64,000 nt of DNA from Polyangiaceae bacterium (GTDB taxonomy: Bacteria > Myxococcota_A > Polyangia > Polyangiales > Polyangiaceae), in assembly GCA_016719945.1 (NCBI GenBank), contig JADJYE010000002.1:434001-498000 (forward strand), read 5' to 3'. This document shows, one piece after another, positions 27,847-36,261 of the stretch. The notes below the pieces were generated by a model. It saw only the letters and a list, made by a program, of their open reading frames with translations. It was not told the DNA's origin and searched no databases. Positions within the stretch are counted from its first letter, which is position 1. Each line of letters starts with the position of its first letter. The position numbers and the translations under genes are program-made.

Positions 27847-28932
27847 ATGAACGAATCGTACGGAAGATCCCCGAAGCGACACCAAGTAGTCGCGGCGCTG
27901 CCGCCTTCGAGCATCGTCGAGCAGCGCGTCGGTCGCCGCGTCGGGCCTGCCCTCGCGTTCTTGGCCGCGATCACCGTCATCGGGACCATCGGGCTGTGGT
28001 TCCTCGGCCAGCGGCGTTGGAAGCTGGTCGACTGCTTCTACATGACGGTGATGACGATCACGACCGTCGGATTCGGGGAGGTGCTCCCGGGGTTCGCGGA
28101 GGTGCCCTACGCGCGGGTCTTCGTGACCGGGCTCATGATCCTCGGCTTCAGCAGCGTCGCCTACAGCGCGACGACCGTCGCGTCGGCGATCATCGAAGGC
28201 GATCTCCAGGAGGCGCTCGGCGTCCGCAGGATGGAAAAGAAGATCGATAAGCTCCGTAACCACTACGTCGTGTGCGGCGTGGGCTCCACGGGCTACTACA
28301 TCGTCGATGAGCTCCGCGGGCGCGGGGAGGAGGTCTGCGTCGTCGAGCAAGATCCCGAGCGGATCGTGCGCATCAACGAGGACTTTCCGGAGGTCGCCTG
28401 TCTGCGCGGCGACGCCACCGACGACGACGTCCTCAAGCGGGCTGGCCTCGAGCGCGCCTCTGGCGTGTTCGCCGCGCTCTCGCAGGACAAAGACAACCTG
28501 TTCGTGGTCATGACCGCGCGCGAGATCAACGATCGCGCCCGCATCGTCGCCCGCGCCATCGACGTCAAGGCCATCAAGCGGCTCAAGGTCGGAGGGGCGA
28601 ACGCGATCGTCTCGCCGAACTTCCTCGGCGGGCGGCGCATGGCCTCCGAGATGCTGCGTCCTCAGGTCGTCGCCTTCATGGACGTGCTCACCGACCGCGA
28701 GGTCGAGTTCGATATCGAGGAGGTGATCCTGGCGCCCGACTCCCCGATGATCGGCAAGACTTTGGCCGAGGCGCGCGTTCGCCAGGTGGCCGACGTGTTG
28801 GTGCTCGCGGTCACGGTGAACGACACCTACAAGTACAACCCGCCGCCCGACGTGGGGCTCATGCCTGGCGCTCGCCTCATGGTCCTCGGGACGAGCGACG
28901 CCGTCCAGAAGCTGCGCCGTGCGATGGGGTGA
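27847..28932 (+). CDS. Two-TM potassium channel with RCK (TrkA-N/TrkA-C) domains
   Basis: A 361-residue MthK-like channel. Two membrane helices (~33-54 and ~90-112) flank a pore loop with the selectivity filter TITTVGFGE (70-78). The cytoplasmic part starts at YVVCGVGSTGYY, an NAD-type Rossmann fold (TrkA-N), and ends with a TrkA-C domain (EVILAPDSPMIGKTLAEA). It would form a tetrameric K+ channel gated by a ligand such as Ca2+ or nucleotide. GTG 27844 and ATG 27847 are adjacent; the ATG is chosen. It is the last gene before the stress-related region and has no sigma-54-like site. Confidence 0.9.
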   Translation: MNESYGRSPKRHQVVAALPPSSIVEQRVGRRVGPALAFLAAITVIGTIGLWFLGQRRWKLVDCFYMTVMTITTVGFGEVLPGFAEVPYARVFVTGLMILGFSSVAYSATTVASAIIEGDLQEALGVRRMEKKIDKLRNHYVVCGVGSTGYYIVDELRGRGEEVCVVEQDPERIVRINEDFPEVACLRGDATDDDVLKRAGLERASGVFAALSQDKDNLFVVMTAREINDRARIVARAIDVKAIKRLKVGGANAIVSPNFLGGRRMASEMLRPQVVAFMDVLTDREVEFDIEEVILAPDSPMIGKTLAEARVRQVADVLVLAVTVNDTYKYNPPPDVGLMPGARLMVLGTSDAVQKLRRAMG

Positions 28933-29020
28933 GGGCAGAGGGGTCGTGCAGCCGCTGCGCTCCGCCGCAGCCTTTACGGCCCTGGCGCTCGAGTCAGGCC
29001 TCATCCGAGCAGATTTTCGC

Positions 29021-29036
29021 TGGTCCGCTGCTTGCG
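29021..29036 (+). promoter_or_regulatory. Sigma-54-type promoter, CBS/hydrogenase-remnant operon
   Basis: TGGTCCGCTGCTTGCG matches TGGCACG-N4-TTGCW in TGG, CG and TTGC, with the required GG-N10-GC spacing. The predicted start point (12 bases after the -12 C) is 29047, one base before the ATG. Confidence 0.6.
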
Positions 29037-29047
29037 AGATCCAAGGC

Positions 29048-29455
29048 ATGAAGGCGATTCCGACCATCCGCAAGTACATGACGACCACGCCGCACACCGT
29101 CGGCCGCGATCAGTCGTTGTCCTTTGCGACGAAGATCCTCCGAGACAACAACATCCGGCACCTGCCCGTCCTCGAAGGCGGCAAGCTCGTCGGCATTCTG
29201 AGCGAGCGCGACGTCGCGCTCGTGGCGGCCTTGAAGGACGTCGACCCCGAGAAGGTCGAGGTCGGCGACGCGATGAGCCAGCAGGTCTTCACCGTGCGTC
29301 CGGACTCTCCCCTCGACGAGGTGGCGGACGAGATGGCCTCGCACAAGTTCGGCTCGGCGCTGGTCATCGACAACGGTAAGGTCGTCGGCGTGTTCACCAC
29401 CGTCGACGCGATGCAGGCGCTCAGCGAGCTCCTGAAAGGACGGCTCTCGAAGTGA
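29048..29455 (+). CDS. Two-CBS-domain protein
   Basis: A 135-residue protein made of two CBS motifs (residues ~8-62 and ~72-130; PTIRKYMTTTPHTVGRD and VGDAMSQQVFTVRPDSPLDE). Paired CBS domains bind adenine nucleotides such as AMP, ATP or NAD and act as energy sensors. Size and layout match mycobacterial Hrp1 and similar hypoxia-induced CBS proteins. ATG 29048 directly follows a sigma-54-like promoter; only a weak CAAGG lies upstream. Its stop overlaps the GTG of the hydrogenase beta-subunit fragment (GTGA), so in the ancestor it headed a hydrogenase operon. Confidence 0.88.
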   Translation: MKAIPTIRKYMTTTPHTVGRDQSLSFATKILRDNNIRHLPVLEGGKLVGILSERDVALVAALKDVDPEKVEVGDAMSQQVFTVRPDSPLDEVADEMASHKFGSALVIDNGKVVGVFTTVDAMQALSELLKGRLSK

Positions 29456-29658
29456 GGCCGGAGGACGGCGCGATCGCGCAAGGCACCCGCGCCGTCCTCA
29501 CCGTGCAGCAGCTGTCCGAGCTGCTCGAGCTGCTGCGCGCCGAGGGGTTCGATCTGATCGGGCCGACCGTGCAGCAGGGCGCGATCGTGTCCGCGCCGAT
29601 CCAGGGCCTGAACGATCTACCCCGAGGCGTGGGGGACGAGGCGCCCGCGCTCGCATGA
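29452..29658 (+). pseudogene. Truncated hydrogenase beta-subunit (HydB-like) remnant
   Basis: Only 68 codons remain. LSELLELLRAEGFDLIGPTV followed by GAIV and LNDLPRGVGDE matches the very N-terminus of the 4Fe-4S beta subunit of group 3 (sulfhydrogenase/NADP-type) hydrogenases, normally over 300 residues. The frame then ends at TGA 29656-29658, before any iron-sulfur motif. The gene still keeps a GTGA overlap with the CBS gene upstream and an ATGA overlap with what follows. The rest of this gene and the whole gamma and delta subunit genes expected after it are absent, consistent with a deletion that joined beta to alpha. Confidence 0.7.
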
Positions 29659-30342
29659 CGACCTTCGAGACGCGAGGGCTCGCCCAGTCGCGGGTCGCGC
29701 CGCGACCGAGGCGCCCGATCTCACGGCGAGGATCTGCGGCATTTGCCCGGTCGCCTATCAGATGAGCGCCTGCTACGCGGTCGAGCGCGCGCTCGACGTC
29801 CAGGTGGCGTCCGGCATCCATGATCTGCGACGGCTGCTCTACTGCGGCGAGTGGATCCAGAGCCACGCGCTGCATGTCCTCATGCTCCACGCGCCCGATT
29901 TTCTCGGGGTGGACGACGTCGTGGGGGTCTCGAGGCTCCACCCGGAGCGGGTCAAGGCGGGCCTCGAGCTGAAGAAGGCCGGCAACACCTTGATGGCGCT
30001 GGTCGGCGGCCGCGCGATCCACCCCGTCAACGTCAAGGACGGCGGCTTCTACAGCGTCCCCTCGCGCGAGCAGGTGCTCGCCGTCGTCGAGCAGCTCGAG
30101 CGCGCCAAGGAGATCGCCCTCGAGCAGCTGACCTGGGTCGCCACGTTCGACATCCCGGACGTCGAGCGCCCGGTCGAGCTCGTCGCGCTGCGCGACGGAC
30201 GGCGCTACCCATTTTGCGATGGGCGGCTCGTGAGCACACGGAGGCGGCGACCCGCCTCGCGGAGCGCGCCATCCGCAACTACGACCCCTGCATCTCGTGC
30301 TCGACCCACTTCCTCACGCTGAGGATCGATCGGGTCGAGTGA
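29655..30342 (+). pseudogene. Broken [NiFe]-hydrogenase large subunit (HydA-like)
   Basis: Two hallmark nickel-site motifs survive in different frames. The N-terminal one (ARICGICPVAYQMSAC, ~29729-29776) lies in frame with about 165 further residues typical of the group 3b alpha subunit (KAGNTLMALVGGRAIHPVNV). The C-terminal one (AIRNYDPCISCSTHFL, ~30270-30317) is in another frame. The ~200 residues that normally separate the two regions are missing, with a junction near 30234, and the N-terminus upstream of ARICG is also lost. A complete large subunit has over 400 residues, so this cannot encode a working enzyme. Its last stop overlaps the start of the maturation protease (GTGA). Confidence 0.8.
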
Positions 30343-30842
30343 GCCCGACGATCGTATGCCTCGGGGAGCCATTTGCAGGCGACGACGGCGTCGGAGCCGT
30401 CGTCGCCGAGCACCTCCGCGCGGCGGGTGGGTCGCCCATCGTGCTCGCCGACCCCCTCGAGCTGCTGGAGCTCGTGACGCGAGGACGGCCCCTCGTCATC
30501 GTGGACGCGGTCGTCACGTCCTCTGAGCCGGGCCAGGTCCTGTGCCTCGAGCCCCTCGACCTCGCGCCTGACAGGCAGCCGATCTCTTCTCACCGCGCGG
30601 GGGTGGCGGGCGTCCTGGAGCTCGCGGCCACCCTGGGCCCTGTGCCGCCGATCGAGATCGTCGCAATCACCATTCGTCCGCCACAGCGCCTAGGCCTTGG
30701 CCTGACACCCGCGGTCGCGCGCGCCGCGGTCGAAGCGTCGCGCGCGATCTGCGAGCGGTACGGGGCTACTCCTCGGCCTCTCGGTGCCGACGCCGACTCT
30801 GCTTCGGCATCAGGTAGCCTTGGTCCTGCCCGACGTGTCTAA
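30339..30842 (+). CDS. Hydrogenase maturation protease (HyaD/HoxW family)
   Basis: A 167-residue endopeptidase of the family that removes the C-terminal tail of the hydrogenase large subunit after nickel insertion. Family signs are VCLGEPFAGDDGVG at the N-terminus, IVDAVVTSSEPG, and HRAGV with the metal-binding His. The core looks intact although its substrate gene is broken. GTG 30339 overlaps the stop of the large-subunit remnant. The last ~25 residues (Ala/Ser/Gly-rich) run into the opposite-strand CBS gene with a 77-base 3' overlap, suggesting the original stop was lost in a rearrangement. Confidence 0.8.
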   Translation: MSPTIVCLGEPFAGDDGVGAVVAEHLRAAGGSPIVLADPLELLELVTRGRPLVIVDAVVTSSEPGQVLCLEPLDLAPDRQPISSHRAGVAGVLELAATLGPVPPIEIVAITIRPPQRLGLGLTPAVARAAVEASRAICERYGATPRPLGADADSASASGSLGPARRV

Positions 30843-31413
30843 GGACGTCGAGCGACGACAGCACACCGATCAGCGCGCCCGAGTCGTTCACGATCAGCAG
30901 GTGGTGGATGCCCTCGTAGGCCATGACCGCGGCCGCCCGGGTCATCGGGGTCATCTCGTCGATCGTCGCGACGGGGCAGGTCATCGCGCTCGACGCGATC
31001 GTCGCGCCCGGCTTGCTCATGAGGTCGACCGGGCCGATCACGCCGACGGGCTTGCCGTCGGGGTCGACGACCGGCAGGCACTCGATCACGGCCTCGATCA
31101 GCTTCGACCGGACGCGGTCGATGGGCGTGTCGGGGCTGACGCACATGACGTCGCGGGTCGCGAGCGAGATCGCTGGGACGATCGTGATCGTCCCAGCGAA
31201 CTGTCGCGGCGTCGACTCGGTCTCGGCTCGCTCGCAGTCGATCGCCAAGGGACCGAGCTCCTCGTCCTCGAGCTCGAGCCTGCCGAAGCCGCAGTGACCG
31301 CAGGCCTCCACCGGCACCGAGTGCCGCCCCGAGGGGCACTCGACCAGACGCTCGACTCGCTCGGCTCCGGAGCCGTCGAGGATCGTCCGCCGGTGGACGC
31401 ACACGCGGGTCAT
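30766..31413 (-). CDS. CBS-pair protein with N-terminal Cys-rich motif
   Basis: A 215-residue protein. The first ~50 residues carry Cys5, Cys25, Cys38 and Cys41 (VCVHRR, VECPSGRH, ACGHCGFG), a likely zinc ribbon or redox site. Two CBS motifs follow (~82-140 and ~145-205), with DVMCVSPDTPIDRVRSKLIE and HHLLIVNDSGALIGVLSSLD. This is a nucleotide-sensing module coupled to a possible metal or redox switch. Its ATG overlaps the stop of the second CBS gene (ATGA), so both share the sigma-54-like promoter at 31945-31960. The 3' end overlaps the hydrogenase maturation protease by 77 bases in the opposite direction. Confidence 0.82.
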   Translation of the reverse strand: MTRVCVHRRTILDGSGAERVERLVECPSGRHSVPVEACGHCGFGRLELEDEELGPLAIDCERAETESTPRQFAGTITIVPAISLATRDVMCVSPDTPIDRVRSKLIEAVIECLPVVDPDGKPVGVIGPVDLMSKPGATIASSAMTCPVATIDEMTPMTRAAAVMAYEGIHHLLIVNDSGALIGVLSSLDVLRHVGQDQGYLMPKQSRRRHREAEE

Positions 31414-31913
31414 ACGACGGCTTCGGCTCGGGCCGCCTCCACTTCGAGGGCGCCCGCCGTGGCCCTGAACACCCGCAGGAGATCGAGCGCGCTGATGATG
31501 CCGACGGGCTTCTTGCCGCGCGCGACGACGACGCGATAGATGTGTCCGCGGATCATCATGTCCGCGACCTCGGCGAGCAGGGTCTCCTCCTCGACGGTGA
31601 ACACGACCGGGGTCATCACGTCCCGGACGCGGAGCGCAGAGTCCGACTCGACGCCGAAGCCACTCATCTCGGTCGCGTCGACGCCGGCGTTCCCAGCCTC
31701 GCGCAGCACGTCTTGGGGCGCGGTGAGGGAGACCCGGTTCTGCCAGGCTCGGGCGAGATCCGTCGCGCTCACCAGGCCGATCATCACGCCGTTGTCGCAG
31801 ACCGGCGCGCCCGTGATGTTCTTTCCATCCAGGAAGCTGGCCAGCTCACTGAGCGTCCAGTCCGCGTCCGCAGTGAGGATGTCCTTCGTCATGACGTCGC
31901 GCGCAGTCAACAT
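31410..31913 (-). CDS. CBS-pair protein
   Basis: A 167-residue protein with two CBS motifs: residues ~5-60 (ARDVMTKDILTADADWTLSE and ITGAPVCDNG) and ~95-150 (VRDVMTPVVFTVEEETLLAE), separated by a ~35-residue insert. The start at 31913 is well supported: an AAGGAGG ribosome-binding site lies 6 bases upstream and a sigma-54-type promoter is placed to give a ~21-base leader. It is the first gene of a two-gene operon with the Cys-rich CBS protein. It likely senses adenine nucleotides under energy limitation. Confidence 0.88.
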   Translation of the reverse strand: MLTARDVMTKDILTADADWTLSELASFLDGKNITGAPVCDNGVMIGLVSATDLARAWQNRVSLTAPQDVLREAGNAGVDATEMSGFGVESDSALRVRDVMTPVVFTVEEETLLAEVADMMIRGHIYRVVVARGKKPVGIISALDLLRVFRATAGALEVEAARAEAVV

Positions 31914-31944
31914 GATGACCTCCTTGGGTCGTTGACTCGAACTT

Positions 31945-31960
31945 CGCAACGGACGTGCCG
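31945..31960 (-). promoter_or_regulatory. Sigma-54-type promoter of the two-CBS operon
   Basis: On the minus strand CGGCACGTCCGTTGCG matches the core GGCACG-N4-TTGC exactly. The predicted start point is ~31934, leaving a 21-base leader that contains the AAGGAGG ribosome-binding site. This is one of the best matches in the window. Confidence 0.75.
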
Positions 31961-32071
31961 CACCGGCAGCTGGGGGATCGTCTCGTAATTCCCAGTCCTT
32001 GCGAGCCAGGGTCAGCGACGCTCCGCGTCCCCACGGCCGCAAGGTTTGCGCCCCCCCGCTTGCCGTGCGCG

Positions 32072-33235
32072 TCACCTGGCGACTGCGTGGCTTCGCGCGG
32101 CGTGGGCAGCCTTCAGCATCACGAGCTCGCTGACGTTCTCGATCGTCAACAGCCCGACCAGACGTCCTGCCTCGTCGACCACCGGCATGGCGCGCCACGG
32201 CAGGTCGGCGGTCCGCTGCAGCACCTCCGTCGCGCGCTCGTCGACCCTCGCGACCGGGAAGCGCGTGCGCATCGGCCCAGCCACCGGTTGGTCCGGGCTC
32301 TCGGCTGCGAGCGCACCGATCAGCTCCTCACGCCCCAACATCCCCACCGGTCGACCTTCTCGGTCCACCACCGCGAAGTCCGATTGAGCGCTGGCCAAGA
32401 GCAGTCGCTCGGCGTCGCGCAAGGTCGCCAGCGGCGACAACACGTCGAGCCGCGTCTCCATGGCCCCCGCCACCGTCACCCCGACGAGCGCGACCTCGCG
32501 CTCGACCATCCGCACCTCTTGGCCGGCGCCGAGCAGGACGATGACTCCGATGAAGAGCAGGGTCACGGGCCAGCCGAGCACCAACACGCCCACCATGACG
32601 CTGACCGCCAGCGCCTGCCCGATCAGCGCGGCGATGCGCGTCGCGCGCGCGCGCTCGAGGGAGCCCGCCAGCAGCGCCCTGAGCACCCTCCCGCCGTCCA
32701 TCGGGAAGGCCGGAACCAGGTTGAACACCGCAAGGAACAGGTTCGCCCCGAGCAGGCTCGTGAGCAGAGACTGCTCGACCCCGCGCACGTGCCCGAGCCC
32801 CATCAACCCTGGGACCGCGGCGCCGAGCAGCGCCAGCCCCCCGGCGAGCACGAGGTTCACCGCCGGCCCCGCCAGCGCGATCAACAGCTCGGCCTTGGGC
32901 TCGCTGGGGATCCGCTCGAGGCTCGCGATGCCTCCGATCGGGTACAACGTGATGTCGCGCGTCCGGATCCCGAACCGGCGCGCCATCAGGGCGTGGCCCA
33001 GCTCGTGGAGCACGACGCAGGCGAAGACCGCGGCGACGTAGAACGCGGGGAGAAATGCCTCGGCGGGCGCGGCGCCAGCAGCGATGACGCCCGCCACATA
33101 CCAGACCGCGAGCAGGACGAAGGTCGCGTGGACGAAGACGTCGATGCCGGCGATCCGCGCGACGCGCACCGACCAACGCTTGCGCGGTCGGGGAACGGTC
33201 GCGTTCGCGGTTTGAAGCTCGCCTCCATCCGCCAT
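32072..33235 (-). CDS. M50 (site-2-protease-like) membrane metalloprotease with CBS domains
   Basis: A 387-residue protein with about six membrane segments. The zinc motif is VVLHELGHAL (HELGH 77-81), and the second conserved element NLVPAFPMDGGRVLRA supplies the third ligand Asp. Two CBS motifs follow (~265-385; AMETRLDVLSPLATLRDAE and ALPVVDEAGR-like segments). M50 proteases with CBS domains are nucleotide-responsive intramembrane proteases. The closest well-known relative is mycobacterial Rv2625c, a DosR-regulon member. ATG 33235 has GAAGGG upstream. A sigma-54-like site ends so close that the predicted start point is next to the ATG. Confidence 0.9.
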   Translation of the reverse strand: MADGGELQTANATVPRPRKRWSVRVARIAGIDVFVHATFVLLAVWYVAGVIAAGAAPAEAFLPAFYVAAVFACVVLHELGHALMARRFGIRTRDITLYPIGGIASLERIPSEPKAELLIALAGPAVNLVLAGGLALLGAAVPGLMGLGHVRGVEQSLLTSLLGANLFLAVFNLVPAFPMDGGRVLRALLAGSLERARATRIAALIGQALAVSVMVGVLVLGWPVTLLFIGVIVLLGAGQEVRMVEREVALVGVTVAGAMETRLDVLSPLATLRDAERLLLASAQSDFAVVDREGRPVGMLGREELIGALAAESPDQPVAGPMRTRFPVARVDERATEVLQRTADLPWRAMPVVDEAGRLVGLLTIENVSELVMLKAAHAARSHAVAR

Positions 33236-33246
33236 GCCCTTCGGGC

Positions 33247-33262
33247 TGCAAGTCACAGACCA
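33247..33262 (-). promoter_or_regulatory. Sigma-54-type promoter of the M50 protease gene
   Basis: On the minus strand TGGTCTGTGACTTGCA has TGG and TTGCA at the right spacing. The predicted start point is 33236, one base before the ATG, so the message would be leaderless unless translation starts further in. Confidence 0.55.
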
Positions 33263-33347
33263 CGGCGCGGCGCGCTCCTGTGCGGCTCGCGAGCGCTCCT
33301 CGACCGCAACCCGTGCGCGCCTCCCGCTCCGATGTGGCAGGTACGCG

Positions 33348-33363
33348 TGGCGGGCCGCTGGCA
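33348..33363 (+). promoter_or_regulatory. Possible sigma-54-type promoter of the Mla-type operon
   Basis: TGGCGGGCCGCTGGCA has GG-N10-GC spacing, TGGC and a final GCA, but TGGC in place of TTGC. The predicted start point is 33374, 13 bases before ATG 33387, with CAAGG between. The match is weaker than its divergent partner at 33247. Confidence 0.4.
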
Positions 33364-33386
33364 TGGCCTCTACCCTGCAAGGCCGT

Positions 33387-34565
33387 ATGGCCCCTGCGAG
33401 CTCTGCCCCCGCGGACGCGATGTCCGCCTCGCGCAAGAGCTCCGCGCGCGCCAAGCACCTACCGTTCTCGGTCGAGCGCGAGGAGGGGCGCGTCGTGCTC
33501 ACGGGCGAGCTGACGATGCGCCACGCCGGGGCGCTGTGGAGGCGGCTCTCCGAGGAGGTCGATGACGCGTCGGGTCAGCGCCTCGACCTCGACCTCTCGG
33601 GCGTCACCCACGCCGACGGCGCCGCGGTGGCGCTGCTCGTCGAGCTCAGGGCTGCGCTGTCGGGGCGCGCGATCGAGTGCGACCTGGTCGGCGGCAGCGA
33701 GCTGCTGCGTGAGCTCGTCACGCTGTACGGAGGCGAGCGCGCGCCAACGCCCCGACCCAAGCGCGTCAAGGAGCGTGGGGTCGCACGCTTCGGCGGCGGC
33801 GTCGCGTCGGTCCTTCAGGCGATCGAGCGCTGGGTCGCCTTCGTAGGCTCCGTGGCAGCTGGCGCCGCGGGCGTCGTGGCCCGCCCGCGAACCTCCAACT
33901 TCCGCTCGCTGATCACCCTCTCCGAGCGGGCGGGCGCCGACGGCGTGCCGATCGTGCTCCTGCTCAACTTCCTCGTCGGCTTCGTCATGGCGTACCAGTC
34001 GGCGGGGCAGCTCGAGCTCTACGGCGCCAACGTGTACGTCGCCGACGTCGTCGGGATATCGGTGACCCGAGAGCTCGCGCCGCTCATGACGGCCATCATC
34101 ATGAGCGGTCGCTCCGGCGCTGCCTTCGCCGCGGAGCTCGGCACGATGAAGGTCTCGGAGGAGATCGACGCGCTGCGCACGCTCGGCCTCGAGCCCGTGA
34201 GGTACTTGATCCTCCCGCGCGTGCTCGCGCTGGCCCTCGTCGCGCCGGCCCTCACCCTATTGGGCGACGTCATCGGCGTCGCGGGTGGGGCCGCGGTCGG
34301 CGCCCTGAGCCTCGAGGTGACCCCACGGGCCTACCTCGCCGAGCTCCGCACGGCCGTGTTCTTCTCGGACGTCTGGACCGGCCTCGTGAAGAGCGTCGGG
34401 TTCGGCATCGCCATCGGGCTGATCGGCTGCCAGCAGGGCTTCGCCACGAGCGGCGGCGCGGCCGGCGTCGGCCGCCGGACGACCGTGACGGTCGTCACGT
34501 GCCTGTTCGCCATCGTCATCCTCGATACCCTGTTCACCGTCTTCTTCAGGATGCTGGGCGTATGA
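33387..34565 (+). CDS. STAS-MlaE fusion: ABC-type lipid transporter permease
   Basis: A ~392-residue protein. Residues ~25-115 form a STAS domain (RLDLDLSGVTHADGAAVALL), equivalent to the separate MlaB subunit of E. coli. The rest is an MlaE/YrbE permease with about five membrane segments (ADVVGISVTRELAPLMTAII, FAAELGTMKVSEEIDALRTL). With the next two genes it forms an Mla-type phospholipid transporter that maintains outer-membrane asymmetry. The start is uncertain: in-frame ATGs occur at 33363, 33387 and 33420. 33387 is chosen because CAAGG precedes it and a possible promoter lies 13 bases before the leader. Confidence 0.88.
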   Translation: MAPASSAPADAMSASRKSSARAKHLPFSVEREEGRVVLTGELTMRHAGALWRRLSEEVDDASGQRLDLDLSGVTHADGAAVALLVELRAALSGRAIECDLVGGSELLRELVTLYGGERAPTPRPKRVKERGVARFGGGVASVLQAIERWVAFVGSVAAGAAGVVARPRTSNFRSLITLSERAGADGVPIVLLLNFLVGFVMAYQSAGQLELYGANVYVADVVGISVTRELAPLMTAIIMSGRSGAAFAAELGTMKVSEEIDALRTLGLEPVRYLILPRVLALALVAPALTLLGDVIGVAGGAAVGALSLEVTPRAYLAELRTAVFFSDVWTGLVKSVGFGIAIGLIGCQQGFATSGGAAGVGRRTTVTVVTCLFAIVILDTLFTVFFRMLGV

Positions 34566-35302
34566 CGTCCCCCATCGTCGAAGCGCGAAGCCTCGCGGTC
34601 GGCTGGCCGGGCGCGGCGCCGCTGCTCGAGGGGGTGTCCTTCGACGTGCACCGTGGCGAGATCTTCGCGATCCTGGGCGGCAGCGGCAGCGGAAAATCGA
34701 CGCTCATGCGGGCGCTGATCGGCCTCGAGTCGCCTGTCTCGGGTGAGGTCGCGATCGCAGGTGAGCTCGCCCCGAAGCTCGAGGCTCGGCGCCCGACCTT
34801 CGGGGTGATGTTCCAGCAGGGGGCCCTGTTCGGCTCGCTCACCGTCCTGCAGAACGTCTCGCTCCCGCTCGAGCGGTGGACCGACCTGCCGAGGGACGCG
34901 GTGCTCGCGATCGCCCGGGCGAAGCTGCGCCTCGTGGGCCTCGAGGAGGCGGGTGACAAGCTGCCGTCGGAGCTGTCCGGCGGTATGAAGAAGCGGGCCG
35001 CCATCGCGCGCGCGCTGGCCCTCGAGCCCTCGCTCGTCTTCCTCGATGAGCCCTCGAGCGGGCTCGACCCGGTCACCTCGGCCGGGCTCGATGACCTCAT
35101 CCTCACCCTCAAGCGGGCGCTCGGGCTCACGGTCGTCATCGTCACGCACGAGCTCGGCAGCATCTTCGCGATCGTCGACCGCTGCATCCTGCTCGACCAC
35201 GAGCAGCGCGGCGTGTCGGCGTCGGGGGCTCCTCGAGAGCTCGCGGACAGCGACCAGCCCAAGGTCCGCGCCTTCTTCCAGCGCGCAGCGAGGGCGTCAT
35301 GA
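34562..35302 (+). CDS. MlaF-type ABC transporter ATPase
   Basis: A 246-residue ATPase that powers the MlaE permease. Walker A is GGSGSGKST, the Q-loop FQQGALFGSLTV is of MlaF type, the signature is LSGGMKKRAAIARAL, Walker B is LVFLDEPSSGLDP, and the switch His is in VTHELGSI. ATG 34562 overlaps the permease stop as ATGA and its own stop overlaps the next ATG the same way, so the three genes are translationally coupled. Confidence 0.93.
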   Translation: MTSPIVEARSLAVGWPGAAPLLEGVSFDVHRGEIFAILGGSGSGKSTLMRALIGLESPVSGEVAIAGELAPKLEARRPTFGVMFQQGALFGSLTVLQNVSLPLERWTDLPRDAVLAIARAKLRLVGLEEAGDKLPSELSGGMKKRAAIARALALEPSLVFLDEPSSGLDPVTSAGLDDLILTLKRALGLTVVIVTHELGSIFAIVDRCILLDHEQRGVSASGAPRELADSDQPKVRAFFQRAARAS

Positions 35303-36261
35303 AGCTCTCGACGCACTTCAAGCTCGGCCTCTTCACGCTCGTCGCGCTCGTGGCCGCGCTGGCCGCTGCGTTCGCGCTCGGCGCGCGGACCATGCGCGAG
35401 GAGTCGGTGCGCTACCACTTCTACTTCGACGAGTCGGTCCAGGGGCTCGACGTGGGGGCCCCGGTGAAATTCCGAGGCGTCCCGATCGGAACGGTCGAGT
35501 CGATCCTCATCGCGCCGGATCAGCGCCACGTCGACGTCGTCGCTGCGATCCAGGTCGGCGCGATCGCTCGCTCCGGACTGGTCGATCGCTCCTCCGGGAC
35601 GCCGCGGATGCTGATCTCGCCGGGCCTCCGCGCCCAGCTCGGCAGCCAAGGCATCACGGGCGTGAAGCTCGTGAACCTCGACTACTTCGACGAGACCCTC
35701 TACCCCCCGCCGCCGCTGCCGTTCGCGGCGGACAAGAACTCGGTCCCGGTGGCGACGTCGTTCTTCAAGAACCTCGAGGACGGTCTCGTCGGCGCCGTGG
35801 CCACGCTGCCCGACGTGGCCGAGGGCGCGGTCGCGACCCTCCGCTCGCTCGAGCTCACGGTCGACGATCTCCAGAAGGAGCGCCTGCCGGAGCGGGCGTC
35901 GAAGGTGCTCGGCCAGGCGAGCTCGGCCATCTCGGAGCTGCAGCGGATCCTCAAGGACGTCGACCAGAAGAAGCTGCCCACCCGCCTCGCGGCGGCCCTC
36001 GACACCCTCACGAAGACCATCGCGAAGCTCGACCCGATCCTCGGCAAGCTCGACGGCGACCAGGGCCTCGTCTCCAGCACGCAGCGCGCCGTCGATCGCG
36101 TCGGGGACGTCGGTGAGGGGGCCCTGCACACGCCGGAGGAGCTCGACCGCACGCTGCGTGACGTGAGCGAGGCGGCGCAGGCGATCCGCGATCTCGCGGA
36201 GCTGCTCGAGCGTGAGCCAGACATGTTGGTCAAGGGGCGCTCCCCGGGGTCGTCGAGATGA
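35299..36261 (+). CDS. MlaD-type MCE-domain lipid-binding protein
   Basis: A 320-residue periplasmic protein anchored by one N-terminal membrane segment (~8-28). The MCE domain spans ~38-125 (VQGLDVGAPVKFRGVPIGTV is its hallmark). A long helical region with repeated Leu/Ala/Asp patterns follows (~150-310), far longer than in E. coli MlaD (~180 aa), as in PqiB/YebT-like or mycobacterial Mce proteins, where it builds a lipid tunnel. ATGA overlaps join it to the ATPase before and the lipoprotein gene after. Confidence 0.9.
   Translation: MKLSTHFKLGLFTLVALVAALAAAFALGARTMREESVRYHFYFDESVQGLDVGAPVKFRGVPIGTVESILIAPDQRHVDVVAAIQVGAIARSGLVDRSSGTPRMLISPGLRAQLGSQGITGVKLVNLDYFDETLYPPPPLPFAADKNSVPVATSFFKNLEDGLVGAVATLPDVAEGAVATLRSLELTVDDLQKERLPERASKVLGQASSAISELQRILKDVDQKKLPTRLAAALDTLTKTIAKLDPILGKLDGDQGLVSSTQRAVDRVGDVGEGALHTPEELDRTLRDVSEAAQAIRDLAELLEREPDMLVKGRSPGSSR

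Noticed and set aside
29452..30342. A functional compact hydrogenase
   Set aside because: The large subunit lacks its N-terminus and ~200 central residues and is split over two frames; it cannot form the active site.
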